Positions 1 through 10,458 of a stretch of 64,000 nucleotides of DNA are shown here, one piece after another. The notes under the pieces were generated by a model. It did not search any database. It was not told where the DNA came from and saw only the letters and a program-made list of their open reading frames with translations. Position 1 is the first letter of the stretch. The number at the start of each line of letters is the position of its first letter. Both the position numbers and the translations under genes were made by a program. The stretch is from positions 34,864,501 to 34,928,500 of the forward strand of contig JAZHRO010000002.1 in the NCBI GenBank assembly GCA_037157565.1. The letters run 5' to 3'. Source of the stretch: Thalassia testudinum. Its lineage: Eukaryota > Streptophyta > Magnoliopsida > Alismatales > Hydrocharitaceae.

Positions 1-946
1 AGAAGCAGGACCTGGGAGCCCCGCTGATTTCCTACACAATAGGAAACATTACTTTCGGGCCCTCCTCAACTTGGGTGCTTCCATTAATGTGATCCCCACC
101 TCACTGCACATGGAATTGGGTCTAGGCTACCTAAAACACACTGACATAACCTTGCAGTTAGCCAATAGATCCAGTACAAAACCAAGGGGTATTTTGGAGG
201 ATGTTTTAGTCAAGGTTAATGATTTGCATTACCTTGCTGATTTCATGGTCCTGGACATGGAAGCCCCAAAACAGCTCAACCACACCCCGATTATTTTGGG
301 AAGACCTTTCCTAGCTACTACCAAGGCGAGTATTGATTGTGAATCAGGAAATATAGAAATGGCCTCAGGGGATAAGACAAATCAATTCAATATTTTTGAG
401 GTCTCAAAGAAGAATAAAGTTAATTGTGGTTCGATGGAGGAGCTTGGTAGAATAGAGGAAGTAATGGCCATATATACCTTAGACAACCTTTTAATGGCCA
501 ACTCAACCCAAACTCGGGAAGAAGATCACACGGTTGCAGAAATAATTAAGGACAAAGCAAAAATGCGACCAATTGTAGCAACACAGGATGAGGAAGATAT
601 ACATGAAATCAAAAATTTGTTGGATGATTCATGTGATCAAGATAAAACCCAACAACATCCTTATCCCGAATGCTTAGAGTTTGAGGTCCAACTTGTGGGT
701 GGGAATTCTAACGATCAGGGTGGTTGGTTTAAGAACCCAGAGTGTGAGGATGAAATTGAGCATTGGGGAAGAACTCTTCAAACATTAGGTATTCTAGAGT
801 ACCCACAAATCCCCAGCACATCACAAAACCCTCATCATCCTTTTTCACCCAACCATTGCACAAATTCTATACCCAACCACACTTCCTCTGTAATAAATCA
901 ACAAAACTCCTATTGGAGACCATTTGGGCTCTCCCTGCACCACTAG
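1..946 (+). pseudogene. Ty3/gypsy gag-pol fragment: aspartic protease (PR) and C-terminal tail, B element
   Basis: The window opens inside the protease of a Tat/Athila-like Ty3/gypsy element. The active-site region is at 62-97 and reads LLNLGASINVIP; the flap/C-terminal signature ILGRPFLAT follows about 75 residues later. The family's catalytic Asp (D-L/T/S-G-A) is Asn here (codon AAC at 68-70). Just upstream, near 54-58, the frame that fits the family changes by one base, so this is a pseudogene. After PR the frame stays open for about 170 residues without any family motif and stops at 944-946. No RT, RNase H or IN follows: the sequence passes directly into the post-integrase 3' region. The copy is therefore a gag-PR-only, non-autonomous derivative. 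The TTG at 71 is not a real start; the frame comes from outside the window. Confidence 0.85.
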
Positions 947-1645
947 CTTGCCACTTTCATTGTTCATCTCTTTGGCAAGCCCATTTTCACTCTCCGGGAC
1001 ACATACCTAGGGGCCCAGAAACTGTGTTGTTGTGGCCTCAATGTTTAGTTATTTTTGATTGAGGACCTCGCCTAGCTGAAGGCACTAAACTCAGCACATG
1101 TAAAGACTGTTCCAAACTGACCAAAGTCTCACAAAAACCAGGTGCTATTCTTCCACTTCTACTCTTCTGCATGCTTTCATTTTTCACAATGAGGACATTG
1201 CAATAGCTAAGCATGTGGAGGTCGACATATCTTATAACCTTTTTGTCAGCTATAACAGAAATTTCCTGTTATTTGATTCTTTTAAAAATATTTGAAAATT
1301 CAAAAAGATAAAAAAAAGGGAAAATTAGGAAAAGAGAACTTAGGCATTTGAAAGTTATTAACTTTAGGAAATGATACGATAGGACCTGAATACTTAGACT
1401 CTTCAGGTCTTTGGGCTTAATTAGCTCAGGTGTCCACTTGAATGTGGACTTAGTCTTGAGTCCTCGCCAATTAAAATTCATTTTAAGTTGGTAAATAAAT
1501 TGGGATGATAAGTATGCAACTTATCAACCTGCCCTCTGATTTGGGAGGACTTTAAGCCTAAGCATCTACACACTTCTTTTTTTGCACTGACTCACTTTTC
1601 CATGATTTCTTCGAAAATTGGGTAGCTAATGAACTATCTAGGGTG

Positions 1646-1925
1646 GTATGGCTGGCAAGTTGTCGGTGGTAACAGCTCATCGACAAGTTGGCCAGAGCCT
1701 AGTCACAAGACTATTTTCGTTGTACTACCTTTAGGTAAATCTTAGATCAGGAAAGCCACCTACTTAAAAAAAGAAAAACAAACAAACAAAAAGAAAAAGA
1801 GAAGTATAGGAAAAGGTGAAAAAAATAAAAAAATAATAAACAAAACCACACTTCACCGCACAAGTATGGCTGGCAAGTTGCCATAGGTAATAGCCCATTG
1901 GTCGGTTGTCCAGAACCCAGCTCAC
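1646..1925 (+). repeat. Pair of ~60-bp direct repeats in the B-family 3' region
   Basis: Two similar 60-bp units, both starting TATGGCTGGCAAGTTG, lie at about 1647-1708 and 1865-1925, 218 bp apart and separated by an A-rich tract. The same pair recurs in the other B-type 3' regions: about 26361-26422 and 26626-26680 (+), a more decayed pair near 23118 and 23297 (+), and inverted near 60378-60445 and 60599-60665. Function unknown. Confidence 0.7.
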
Positions 1926-2470
1926 AAAAAAATGCACAATAATTCTCAAAACACTTATGGAAGAAGCGGTGAAGTAGAATAAACAGGGTAGATATACACT
2001 GAGTTCGCCTGTATGTTGACCCTATAAATAAAAGTAGGGAGAAAGCTACCCATCGAAAAGATAAACCTTTAGGCAAGGTCTCCTAGGGTCATAGAAACCC
2101 GAAGTCCGTTTCAACGGCCACCTAGTGAGTCTTTCACTATTTTCAAAAGATGCTTAGCACTTAGAGTCCTTTTCGAGTCTTTGGCGGGTCAGGTAGCTGT
2201 AAAAAGTTATCACGGAACTCTCAAACTCCAAAAGTACAAAAAAATTAGAAAAGAAGAAAAATAAAAAATGAATCTTACCTTTTCAAATAAGGCGAGGACT
2301 TGGGTGGTCTGCATTCCGGCAGACACCCGGCTACTGTTAAGTCTTCGTAGTTTAGGACCTTAGTTGAAATTTTCTATTGTTAATAAACGACTTAGGCCTA
2401 AGCGATCTAATCCTAATTCTGATTTTATACATAGCATATAGTTTAATTTTGCTAGGGACTAGCAAAAGAC

Positions 2471-2481
2471 AAGCATGGGGG
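2471..2481 (+). other. Polypurine tract next to LTR B1
   Basis: AAGCATGGGGG directly precedes the LTR start. The same arrangement (GGCATGGGGGTG then LTR) occurs beside B4 in inverted form at 59818-59830. This is the expected plus-strand primer site of a Ty3/gypsy element. Confidence 0.75.
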
Positions 2482-3097
2482 TATAATGTAGACACAATTA
2501 TTGAAGATAAAATGCCTATTCATGCATGTTCCTAGGCTTAGATTTACATTTCATGTTATAAATATTACATAGCATGCATCATTCTGCATTTAGAGTAGTT
2601 GTATATATTTTAGGTTAATTGGGTCCTTTTATGGTCGAGAGAGAAGAGGATTTATTTCAGGGCCATGGATGGACAATCGGACCGTATGGATCTGATCAGG
2701 ACGACGATCAGAGGCTAACACCTTCAAAATTGTCTAAATTGGAGTCCCGTAGCATCATTTGAAGTTTGAGGAAGATCAATGGCCAGGAGGGCAATGCCAT
2801 ATCCTTAAGAGCTTCGGATGAAAAATCCGACCATACAGATGGATCCAGAGCAATGATCGCAGTTCAAAAACATGGAAATCAACTCGATCCAAGCACCGTG
2901 GCACCCTCTGCAAGAGAAAGAAGAATGGACGGCCCAGATGGCGCCACGTGGCACCATCCAAGCTACCCAACACCGGCCAGCAATCCTAGCACCGCCTCCT
3001 CATCATCGTTGATCTCGCACCATAGCCGTTGGATAAAGATCCAACGGCTGAGGTTTCATCTCCACCGTGTGCGTTAAAATGTCCGCACGACGATCTA

Positions 3098-3169
3098 GAT
3101 GTCTTGGCGCGTTGGTTGGAGAGAGGCACTCCCAAAGGAGGGGCGTGGGTTCGAATCCTCGCAGCCCCC
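3098..3169 (+). other. tRNA-like segment with A- and B-box in LTR B1
   Basis: TGGCGCGTTGG at 3105-3115 is close to the tRNA A-box consensus TRGYNNARNGG, and GGTTCGAATCC at 3148-3158 is an exact B-box. The 32-base gap between them is what an intronless tRNA gene has. The T-stem and acceptor stem pair poorly, so this is not a functional tRNA gene but a tRNA-derived or Pol III-promoter-like module. The equivalent position in B2, B3 and B4 also carries tRNA-like sequence. Confidence 0.55.
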
Positions 3170-3372
3170 CCAATTCCTCAATTTAGCCAGCTCCAACGCA
3201 TCCAGCGCATGCGCGCGCATGCAGCAGCGCTCGCGCGTAGTAACAGCGCAGCACCCACGCGCATAGCACAATACCAACACGCGAGCGCACGTGTGCTTGA
3301 CAAAGAGCACGATGCGCATGCCAGCAGAGCATGAGCAGCGGGGATACGCACTGATCTTCAACGACACGGGCC

Positions 3373-3540
3373 TTTAGTGACACTTGCAGCTGTCACTAAA
3401 TGGCCAGCGTAGTGCGTGCGCCAGCCAAGGCAATGAAGAGGCGCGGATCTTCAGCGACAGCTCGAACGCCTTTAGTGACGCTTGTAGCTGTCACTGAATG
3501 TCTGTGCATGGGATTCTCTTCTTCCCATCCACTATATAAA
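3373..3540 (+). promoter_or_regulatory. Two hairpins and TATA box of LTR B1
   Basis: Two inverted repeats with stem TTTAGTGACA/TGTCACTAAA (3373-3400) and a close copy at 3471-3498 lie upstream of TATATAAA at 3533-3540. B1 has the hairpin in duplicate; other B copies have it once per TATA box. The TATA box followed by a pyrimidine-rich stretch is the probable LTR promoter. Confidence 0.65.
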
Positions 3541-4194
3541 GGCCTACACACCCCCCTCACCAAACCATCTCGACCTACTCTACTCCCACCTACTCCCAAG
3601 CTCTAGTAAGCCTACCAACGCTCCATTAGGGCTTACTCTCAAACTCCCAAGGCTCCTATTAGTGTAGCGAACCTCTGCCTCACCAAATATTCCTCCATCT
3701 TCCCATCCCCATTCATAGGTCACCTTGGAGTCATCCTCTCACCTCCATTTTGGAGCTACGCTGAAGCTTTCCTCTACCCGATGTCCTCCTGCATCTCACC
3801 TCCATTGTCCCGCTCCTTACCTCCTTCGTCCGAGCTTCCGCCAGGCGCCATCGTCTCACCGAATAGCCGCTTCGGGAGATTTCTTCTCACCTCCATCTCT
3901 TTTTATGCTTTCATATATTATTGTAATAGACATTCATGATATATGTCATATTTGTTCCATATCACTTGTGATTTATTCTGCTTGTCTTCTTCTTTCAAAA
4001 ACTCAAAAAACTAACAAAACCCTAAAACACCAAAAAGAAAAAAATTGAAGTGCTATTTTCATACAAAGTAAACGTCGCGTCCCTGTGTTCGACCCAGGAC
4101 TCCCTTGAAGTTTCAATATAAATTTTATTTGATTACGAGTTTTGCAACTACGACGACGGGTTACTCGTAACCTCGATTTCAAACACACGAAACA

Positions 4195-5356
4195 TGTACG
4201 ATCACCTGCAACACAACAAATAAGCTTGTCCTTAAGTGGGGTAGCCTAAGGATCTACAGACTCTCATAATCAATCTTAAGATTATAGATGATTTACTCTA
4301 CTTGGGTCCAATGAATCCAACCAATTAGAAGGAGGGACTGGGGAGAAGGTTCTTTCTTCGACTTGCAACTCCGATTCCTAGTGTACCCCCCAGCCACAGT
4401 CGTTTGACACTACTTCCCTAGCTAGACATCAGATTGATTGGTATAAGCGGGTTAATCGTAAACAATCTCAGACTGGGCCCTAAAAAGCGAATCAGTCCTT
4501 AAAGCCAATATCTACTTGATTTTATTTAGGCCTGGGATTATACTACTTACAGAAGGTGATGGGCCCTTAAGATGGGTTGTGCCCTTAATGATTAATTGAA
4601 TATGTGTGAGTGCGCACACAACCAGGGTTTTCAAGTAATATTATTTTTTATTAGTGGATTTTAAGGTTGAAATCTTACTTAAGTAGCTTTTAGGTTTGGA
4701 ATTAGGTTAATTCAATCAAGTTTCGAGGCAAACCAGATTTTCAAGCACGAGTGAAGATCTTTTCTTTTTGAAATCAAAAAGTAAAGTGGAGTGCCTGGTA
4801 TTGACCTAAATTGAAAACCCTAAAGGGAAGCTACTTGGTGAGTTGATTTTAGGTTAAGTGGTGCATCCCAAACAACTCAAACAATTGACCAAAATTGCAC
4901 CACTGAGTTAGGCACACAAAATGATTGACCTAGACTGATTTCTACTCTTTTATATGTTGATTTGCGTGTACTAATTCCACATATCAGAATCCCGATTGAG
5001 TAGATAAAAATCAATTAGGTTATGTGCCTTGAATGTAGGTGTATGTAGTGTGTATGTTTTATTTATCCCTCAAGAAGTATCTTTTTGCTGATTTTTTTTC
5101 ATATGAAGGTGAGATGAATGTTGGTAGAGATCCAAGCAACCAAACTAACCCTAGGATTTATGCAAATGCCTAAGTTAATTGGGGTTTGAATTGATGTTGT
5201 GAAATGAAATCTATGGAGGGGGAAGAATGGGGAGCACTTACGGTTGTCTTCAACTTCACTTTACTCCGATCTATCGCTTGAAGATTCCCTGTTGAGGAAC
5301 CTGCAAAACAATAGATGAGAATAAAGCAAGTTAGAAAATAATCAAGTGCGCCAAAA
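4195..5356 (-). other. Leader (5' UTR) of minus-strand B element, truncated
   Basis: Reading leftwards from LTR B2, the sequence begins with the primer-binding-site region TTTTGGCGCACTTG (5343-5356, read on the minus strand). It continues as about 1.1 kb of non-coding leader and ends against LTR B1 at 4194/4195, before any gag. A minus-strand TTGTTGTGTTGCAG near 4210-4223 looks like a splice acceptor, as found in some Tat-type leaders, but nothing confirms splicing. Confidence 0.55.
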
Positions 5357-5975
5357 TGTTGAGACCGAAAAACTACACGATTGAAGTTGGATTTGAAAAA
5401 GCTATTGTTGTAGTTCGATTTGCGAAGCAGTCCATCAACAGATAAAATTTTATCGAAATTCGTAAAGAAATTCTACGTCGAACACAGGGAAGCTACGTCG
5501 ATCTAAAATCATGATTAGATTTTTTTGGTATTTTTGTTTGAAAGCGAGATAACTACAATGGAATTGATATTAACACTAAGAGAGAGAGAGAGAACAATCA
5601 CTTGATATAATAATACTATTTTTACAACTAGAAAGTGAGAAATGATTACAGCTAGAAAGCGGGAAATTCTATTCTAGAAAGTGATAAAAAGAAGGAAGAG
5701 AGATGTTATCCTCCTCGACAACTTCTTGGAGGACGAGCTGGATGGAGCAACGCCTGGAAAACGGAGGACAGAGCGAGAAGAAGGAGGAAAAAGTAGGAGG
5801 AAGTGGGAACGAGGTAGCACGTTGTCGTCGTCGTGGGATCCACTTCTGGCATGGGGGCGAGAAAACTTTCGATTTAACTCTAAAGGAGCATCCCGGATGT
5901 GGGACAAGCTTCTCTAGAGCTTTGGAGAGGGAGAGAGGTGAAGGAAGGGATGATAATTTCGTAGGGTAGGGGTCG

Positions 5976-6074
5976 CCTTTTATAGTTGCAAGGATTGGGG
6001 GCAATTTGGTCATTACATATTCAAAATATTAAATGAGGGAGTCTTTAGTGACGGAATTAAGCGTCACTAAAGAC
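5976..6074 (-). promoter_or_regulatory. TATA box and upstream hairpin of LTR B2
   Basis: On the minus strand TATAAAAGG lies at 5984-5976. About 57 bp upstream is an inverted repeat at 6041-6074 with a perfect 13-bp stem (GTCTTTAGTGACG and its complement) and an 8-base loop. This is the best-preserved hairpin of the family. Confidence 0.7.
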
Positions 6075-6424
6075 CCCACATCACCGCAGCTTCGCACTCA
6101 CCTGCCGCCTCCTCCTCTCCTGTGCACCTAACGCTCATCCACGTTCTTGCGCTCTCAACCATCCAATCAAGAGATCAAACAGCTTAAAGCGCTCAAACAC
6201 TTCTTCAGCCATTGAGAGTCAGAGCTTGCCTCTCCTCAACCGTTGGATCTCGCATCCAACAGCTCAGAATGCATCACACCCCCCACGTCTGATCGAGCAT
6301 TTGCATCTGCGTAAGATCACGCATGCGTGAACCACGTGCATCCGTTGCGCCACATCGCCCTCTCCTCGCTTGCACGATCTGCATCAAACAGTAGAAATGA
6401 ATGCGCTCCTACGCCCAGTCCAGA

Positions 6425-6490
6425 TGTAAGGTGTAGTGGGGATCGAACCTGCGCCTCTGCCTCACAGAGAGACGCTTACCCGCTGCACTT
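6425..6490 (-). other. tRNA-like segment in LTR B2
   Basis: On the minus strand an exact B-box GGTTCGATCCC (6449-6439) follows a degenerate A-box-like stretch TGCAGCGGGTAAGC (about 6487-6474). The D-arm is incomplete, so it is weaker than the copies in B1 and B4, but it sits at the same place in the LTR. Confidence 0.45.
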
Positions 6491-7189
6491 TGCGTGTGTT
6501 TTAGGTGCGTGGATGATTTTCTACGCGAGCGACCATGGCCATTAGATCGAGATCCAGCAGCCCAAATCGTCCGCGCCTTTTGCCTTATGAAGATGAGAGC
6601 GAGCGTGTCTGAGTAAATCCTAACCGTTGGATCAAAGATCAAACAGCTAGGATCACGCAATGAAGAGTCCTTTGAAATGCAGCGGTGGGTCTTTGGGCTG
6701 GTTGGGCAGCTGAGATGTTGCCATGTGGCGCCATCTTGGCCATCCATCATCTGTGACTTCCAAAAGGTGCCACTAATGTCGGATTGGACCTATTTTCATG
6801 CCATTAGGCTGCGATCATCGATCGGAACCCATCGGTGTGGTCAGATTTGTCATCTGAAGTGTGGATTGACACCATCTTGGCCCTTGATTTCTGAGCTTCC
6901 TAGGACTATATCTGGTGGTACGGATGTCCGATCAGGACGATCTTAGAGTCGTTGAACTCCAGTCCTTGCCCTGATCAGATCCGTACAGTTGGATCCTCTG
7001 TCCGAGGCTCTAATTAATAGTCACCCTGTTCCTGGAAATAAAAGGAGATAATTACTATACAATTTGTACAATTTGACCTAAGTGCATGATTATGCATGTT
7101 ATGCACTATTTACAATGCATGATGCTAATATAAAACTAAGAACCTGCATTAATAGAAATTTTTGGCTATTTAGATGTATGCACATCACA

Positions 7190-9328
7190 AGCTCTGCTCT
7201 CCCTTTCTCTCCTTGGGATTCCTTCTTTCTTCTGCCTTCACAAGGCCATGCACAGTACCGCGTATACGGGTAATCGGACCTAAAGTCCACCTGGGTCCAG
7301 GGCTGCTTACAGTGGGTAGCAGCCAAGAAGTGCGTGTCTAGGAGGGTAATCAGGTGTACCAGGTCTGTGGGGGTAGTGTCACGAATGAGGCACGTGAGGG
7401 TGCAGGGGACCTCACCCCCTATGACTTGAGGCGCTAAGCCTCTATCACAAAATCAATTTATGTCACCACAGCTACTTTTCCCTATCTAAGGTGGGACTAT
7501 GTTGTCACTCTTTTCTTCGCGTGCAACTATAGTGGAAGCTCTCTCAATCGGGGCAGCTGCTGAGGGTATCTCCCACAATTGGAGACCTAGGCGCGTGTGT
7601 GGGACAAATCTACGTAGCTTGGAGCCAATGCCTGGAGTGAAAGCATCCTGGAGCAAGCTTGAAGCCTTGCTTGAAGCTCTTTGTTAATGCAGACTAGGGG
7701 TCATACCTGAAATCCAAGAATATGGGTGTTGAGCCCCAGTTAAAATGCACTAGAGGATCATTGGTGGATGAGGAATGCGGTAGTGGCAGTTTTGTAGCAT
7801 GGGAGTAGGTGTAGTGGCTGGACGAGGTCGGAAACGACGACGGAAAGGTGGGTTGTTTGGGGGTGAGTTTGGGTGAGTGAGAGGATGAAATAGGAGAGGG
7901 GTTTTGTGCGGGAAGGTGACGTGGAGGTCTTGAGGTGGTCAGTGAGGCAGATGGAGGGTTGTAGTGATGGAGGCACCTCATCGGAGGTTCAGCTGGAGAC
8001 GAAGATGATGAGGATGAACAATGGTGGCGAGGGGTTGTTTTGGTTTTTTGTAGAGGAAACTAACCTAGGAACCTAGAGAGACCTAATTACCTATGCTAAG
8101 TGGACGAAAGGGGGAGGACGACACCGGCTTCTATGGCCAGCGTCGGGGAAGATGAAATCTCCGGTGATGAAGAAGCGGCGAGGAAGACGTGGAAAAGGGC
8201 GTCCGCTGGTATTGCGGCACGCGGAAGAAGTCGGGGAGGATGAATCCACTGCTCGTTTTGCAAGATGGACGAGGAATGTGGATGGGGAACCCGCCAGAGC
8301 TTGTGGAGACTTATGGTCGAAGAGGAGAGAGGAAGAGGGGGTTTCTGGCCACAATTCAAGTTGAGAGGTTTGGTTTGCCCTGGGGAGTCTTATATAGGCC
8401 GTTAAAGGGTGATTAGAGCTTGGGAAGCAAGCTTCCCAAGCTTAGAAGGTCACCGGAGTTGGAAACCCAATTTTAAATTGATTCGCATGGCACTTTGGGC
8501 AAGTCTTAGAGCCCAGGATGTGGCTCAAATGGAAGGCAACTTCATTAAGAATCTGAGTATCTATTTTGGGACTATTTGATTGAGAATCGAGGGAGAAATC
8601 CTCGCTCGATCTCAACGGTGAAGCTCAAAGTTGGCTTAATGGCACCAGGGACCTATTTGCAAAGATGACGGAGAAGTTTGGGGATGTTTGTAAGGATTCT
8701 AAAAGTTAAGGGCATATGTGTGATCAGATAGGACCAAGTTGCAAACTTGGTCAAGACAATCTTAGATTGGGTACAAATTTTGGTACAAACATAATTTGTA
8801 CCTAAGGAATCCAATGGTAAAGTTGGATTTTGGTTTTGACCTCGTTTGATTGGATAATTTATGTAAAAACCTAAATTTAAGCAAATGTTAGTCTGATGCT
8901 CTTTTTTGGGTCAAAATGGGTTCTGATGGTCAAATTGAAGGTACAAAATCCTAGAGAATATTTTCCTATGAATTTTAGAGGGTTTAGGTGAATTTTATCC
9001 TGACCAAAACCTCAGTTAATTAAGTGGGTCTATTTTTAGGGTTTCAGAAGTCATTTAATTCTCAAAACACGTGAAAACCCTTTTCTATCTATCTTAACCC
9101 TCTTGTTAGCCTTTTAGGATCATTTGACCCTTAATTAACCCTTAGGAAAACCCATGGTTGTACTGCATTCATGATATGATGGTAAATTACAGTTTTAACC
9201 CTAGTTTCTTGTCTTTCCCTCAGAATGATTATGCAGTGACTTAGGGTTCCCTGGCGATTATGTAGGAGCATTTAATGACTTAATCAGATCAAATTGATCT
9301 AGTTATGGCTCATGATGGTATTCCCATC
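7190..9328 (-). mobile_element. LTR A1, truncated at its 3' end
   Basis: On the minus strand it starts TGATGGGAATACCATCA at 9328 and follows the family-A sequence down to 7190, where LTR B2 begins. Compared with A2, roughly 540 bp of the 3' end are missing. A TATA box (TATATAAG) is at 8396-8389, and the weak snRNA-type element pair is at 7454-7497. It has no clear polypurine tract before it. The ORFs within, such as those at 7694-7981 and 8091-8364, are chance frames in the GC-rich transcribed part of the LTR. Confidence 0.75.
7454..7497 (-). promoter_or_regulatory. Degenerate USE + TATA pair in LTR A1
   Basis: On the minus strand GTCCCACCTTA (7497-7487) matches 8 of 11 positions of the plant snRNA upstream sequence element RTCCCACATCG, followed 25-26 bp later by ATAAATTG. 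It aligns with the better copies in A2, A3 and A5. Confidence 0.4.
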
Positions 9329-10458
9329 AGTGGCTTATTTGGTGGAAGTGCCTACTCACTACACCAGGAAAGATGGATAGGACGGTGTATTTCTGACCTT
9401 GACATCAATACCCTCCTTCAGCCGAGGATTCCATAAAGAATGTTTGTAACCATCCACCTTAGCCCTAGTTTTATGAAAACTCACTCTCTGCATATTTGCA
9501 TTATTTGGTGGCTCTCAAAATTTCACACAAAAATGTATACATAGGAGAGAGCGAAAACTATGCCTAATCTCTGAGTATCATTACCTAATTATCTAGAATT
9601 CCAGGTTCCTTGCACTAATCTTAGAGCTCCAGTACACTCTACTCTCATCTCACACTTTTTGGTGGATTTTCAGAGGAAAATTTACCTAGCTCCCAAAACA
9701 CTGTCCAAGGGTTCAGGAAAAGAAGCACTACTTCTTCTCGATAGACTAATGACGTTTATCAGCCTCCATAGTGAATCCATTACAAATTCTATGTGTGTGT
9801 GAAAAATTATACTGGATTCCAGATAACAGGAATCAACTAAAGGATAAAATCCCTAATGCATTCTCTTAATAAAAATCTTATTCATGAATGCAATATATAT
9901 AAATGCTATTTGTAACCTTTCAAAGTTGCACTTCGAAAATTTCCCTAATTCGAGTTATATTTAGCTTGACCCTAAATTTAGAACAAAAGGGTGAGTGGAT
10001 GAGTCAAAAGTGGCTGTTGCGGACGATTTTTAGCTCCAATGTGAACATTGGAGGTGGAGTCGATTGTTCTTAATTTGAGGACCCTAAAGTGCAATTAGCA
10101 TGATGTACGAAAGGTTTTTCCTAGGTGTTGGTAGAAAAATTTTCAGTTTACAATTACTACCCCCCCATGCCTACTATCTTGCATGTCCTCATGCATAAAT
10201 ATAATGAAAAATAAATTAAGATAGGGAGTAAAAGGGTAGAAATCACCTGGAATAGCTCCTAAATTTTGACGTTGCGCTTATTCCAACACCTAAAATTGAA
10301 TATACAAGGAAAATATGACAACTAAAATATGCTATATATATGTGTTGAAATTAACGCCTCCAACTGGGCATACACTCAAAAGGGATATATCAATACACTA
10401 TTGAGAATGACGAGTAAAATGATAAGAATTTTAATCTCGTTCGCCAACAGCAGGCCAC
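9329..10458 (-). mobile_element. Non-coding internal region between LTRs A2 and A1
   Basis: Only about 1.13 kb separates the two same-strand A LTRs. Reading on the minus strand it begins with a primer-binding-like segment (TGGCCTGCTGTTGGCGAACG at 10457-10438). It then passes within about 270 bp to the post-integrase block with GAGGACATGCAAG and GGCATGGGGGG at 10159-10194, and continues as 3' region. That 3' region resembles the one of the family-D element at 55690-56400 more than the one before A4 or A6. There is no gag or pol, so this is either a LARD-like non-autonomous element or a product of internal deletion. Confidence 0.6.
10438..10457 (-). other. Primer-binding-site-like sequence after LTR A2
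   Basis: On the minus strand TGGCCTGCTGTTGGCGAACG starts two bases after the LTR end (...CACGTCAACA). It resembles the TGGCGCC...GCCGGGGAACG type of primer site typical of Tat/Athila elements, with several changes. The tRNA partner cannot be fixed from this decayed copy. Confidence 0.5.

Larger units (their letters stand above)
947..2481 (+). other. Non-coding 3' region of the B element
   Basis: No coding potential. The stretch 1063-1215 is similar to the post-integrase part of the minus-strand B element at 61070-61270 (motifs around CTCGCCTAGCTGA and the block ATGAGGACATTGCAATAGC at 1190-1208). The rest is A-rich non-coding sequence also found at 23101-23924, 26085-27234 and, inverted, 59818-61080. 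It ends in the polypurine tract at 2471-2481 beside the LTR. The ORFs inside are chance frames in A/T-rich DNA. Confidence 0.75.
2482..4194 (+). mobile_element. LTR B1, 3' LTR of the B element
   Basis: The LTR starts at the polypurine tract with a decayed form of the family start (TATAATGTAGACAC for TGTGATGT...). It ends near 4194 after the family-typical segment GTGTTCGACC...TATAAATTTTATTTG...AACTACGACGACGGG. It contains the features shared by the family in the same order: a tRNA-like segment (3098-3169), a hairpin (here twice, 3373-3400 and 3471-3498), a TATA box (3533-3540) and a C/T-rich transcribed region. The 3' boundary is approximate because the last 30 bases diverge from other copies. 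Confidence 0.75.
5357..7189 (-). mobile_element. LTR B2 (5' LTR, minus strand)
   Basis: Complete LTR of about 1833 bp. On the minus strand it starts TGTGATGTGCATAC (at 7189) and ends CGGTCTCAACA (at 5357), followed by a TGGCGC-containing primer-binding region. It keeps the family layout: tRNA-like segment 6425-6490, hairpin 6041-6074, TATA box 5976-5984, pyrimidine-rich downstream part, and the GTGTTCGAC motif near the 3' end. It abuts the truncated family-A LTR at 7190, so this copy probably inserted there or marks a rearrangement. Confidence 0.8.

Noticed and set aside
2766..3077. Frames in the U3 part of LTR B1 and the matching 6677-6946 and 27318-27818 frames
   Set aside because: Frames differ between copies and are interrupted; sequence similarity is at DNA level because they are the same LTR region.
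3098..3169. Functional tRNA gene
   Set aside because: A- and B-box fit, but acceptor and T-stem pairing fail and no anticodon arm can be drawn; kept only as tRNA-like.
6041..6074. CACTA transposon or MITE terminal repeat
   Set aside because: The hairpin arms resemble CACTA subterminal words, but there is no CACTA terminus, no 3-bp duplication and the hairpin is at the same LTR position in all copies.
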